Below are positions 63,364 to 64,000 of a stretch of DNA of 64,000 bases, in pieces. A program made the position numbers and the translations under genes. The notes under the pieces were generated by a model. That model searched no databases and had not been told where the DNA came from. It was given only the letters and a program-made list of their open reading frames with translations. Numbering within the stretch: position 1 is the stretch's first letter; each line of letters starts with the position of its first letter. The stretch comes from Berghia stephanieae (Eukaryota > Mollusca > Gastropoda > Nudibranchia > Aeolidiidae), in assembly GCA_034508935.3 (NCBI GenBank), contig CM067445.1, positions 75,520,313 to 75,584,312 on the forward strand. The letters run 5' to 3'.

Positions 63364-64000
63364 ATAATTCGAGAAGAGCGTTCTAGTCTTTGATAGTGCA
63401 AATGAGTACTTGGAAGATGTTTGAGTTTGCAGATTGGTGTTTTAGTATTATTGGGTTTTTTTTTTCTTTGAATGCCTGAATTTTGTTGTTTGTCTGGTTG
63501 TTCTGGTGAGATGGCCGTCATTTTGAACATAAGAGTCATTCGATGTTCTTTCTGTCTGCCTTGTATGGTAGTCCATTCAAGCTGTTTTATCATGTTTGTT
63601 ACGCTGCTATGGGGGCTGTAGTCATTGCAGACACATCTTGCAGTGCGGTGCTGGACACCTTCAATTTATTTTATGTCAAATTGTAGGTGTGGGTCCCATA
63701 CTGTACTGGAATAGTCTATGGTTGATCTTACTAATGTATAGGCTTGTGTTTTTCAAGTTTGCTTTGCAAACATAAGAGACTAGCACAGGAAGATAAAATT
63801 ACATTTTTTAAAACTTCTGAACCTTGCTTATCCTGCATCCCTTTGCATCTGCTGTATATTGTTGACCTTTATTGTGAATTTTACATATATGTTAGAATTA
63901 GAGTAAAAACTGTGTTTTTTAAAATTCATAATTATGGATATTGGATACATCTGAGATGTAAGCAAGTTGATGCTGTTTTTAATCTACTGACAAATTTGAT

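Larger units (their letters stand above)
62090..63760 (-). mobile_element. LINE fragment split by a hAT-like element
   Basis: The minus strand reads VQHRTARCVCNDYSPHSSVT and MIKQLEWTTIQGRQKEHRMT (63540-63650), then after the insertion TTNLDTFKQRLSNHF (near 62250). This is the order of the C-terminal end of CR1/Jockey-type pol. Several frame changes. In a LIG3 intron. Confidence 0.7.

Overview
The window is from an animal nuclear genome. Genes are split by GT-AG introns, the sequence is AT-rich, and simple repeats, SINEs, LINE remnants, DNA transposons and one LTR retrotransposon fill most of the space. The repeat types (tRNA-derived SINEs, piggyBac, TTAA-flanked elements, a Penelope GIY-YIG remnant, L2/CR1-like LINE tails) suggest a marine invertebrate, probably a lophotrochozoan such as a mollusc. 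That placement is inference, and I cannot name a species.

Two host genes are visible, arranged head to head. On the minus strand, 56793 down to 15137, lies the multifunctional purine gene GART (GARS-AIRS-GARS family, ending in glycinamide ribonucleotide formyltransferase). I placed 26 coding exons, giving about 1342 codons. The order is GARS (exons 1-10), a first AIRS domain (11-15), a second AIRS domain (16-21) and the formyltransferase (21/22-26). Drosophila Gart also has tandem AIRS domains. Here the two copies have lost different conserved motifs, so neither looks complete alone while together they hold the full set. On the plus strand from 59060 is the 5' part of DNA ligase III (LIG3), with an upstream in-frame start for a mitochondrial form and an internal start for a nuclear form. 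It runs off the right edge.

Layout: 1-14.9 kb has no recognisable host exon. It holds a foldback-like element, at least nine copies of an unnamed ~0.5 kb retroposon (several nested, with clear target-site duplications), tRNA-derived SINEs, an L2-like LINE 3' end and microsatellites. 15.1-24.4 kb is the formyltransferase part of GART, with a 5.4-kb decayed piggyBac element in one intron. 24.8-31 kb is AIRS2, with a Penelope remnant and a small inverted-repeat transposon in its introns. 31.9-36.9 kb is AIRS1, with a LINE end and a TA-flanked transposon. 38.8-56.8 kb is GARS, with two adjacent TTAA-type elements, a second small transposon and a Ty3/Gypsy element that is a recent insertion judging by identical LTRs. 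56.8-59.05 kb is the shared upstream region with a palindrome-rich stretch. 59.06-64 kb is LIG3 plus a hAT-like element nested in a LINE.

GARS, AIRS and the formyltransferase carry out steps 2, 5 and 3 of de novo purine synthesis. A stop codon that overlaps the exon-10 splice donor, with poly(A) signals ~390 nt further on, points to the short GARS-only transcript known in other animals.
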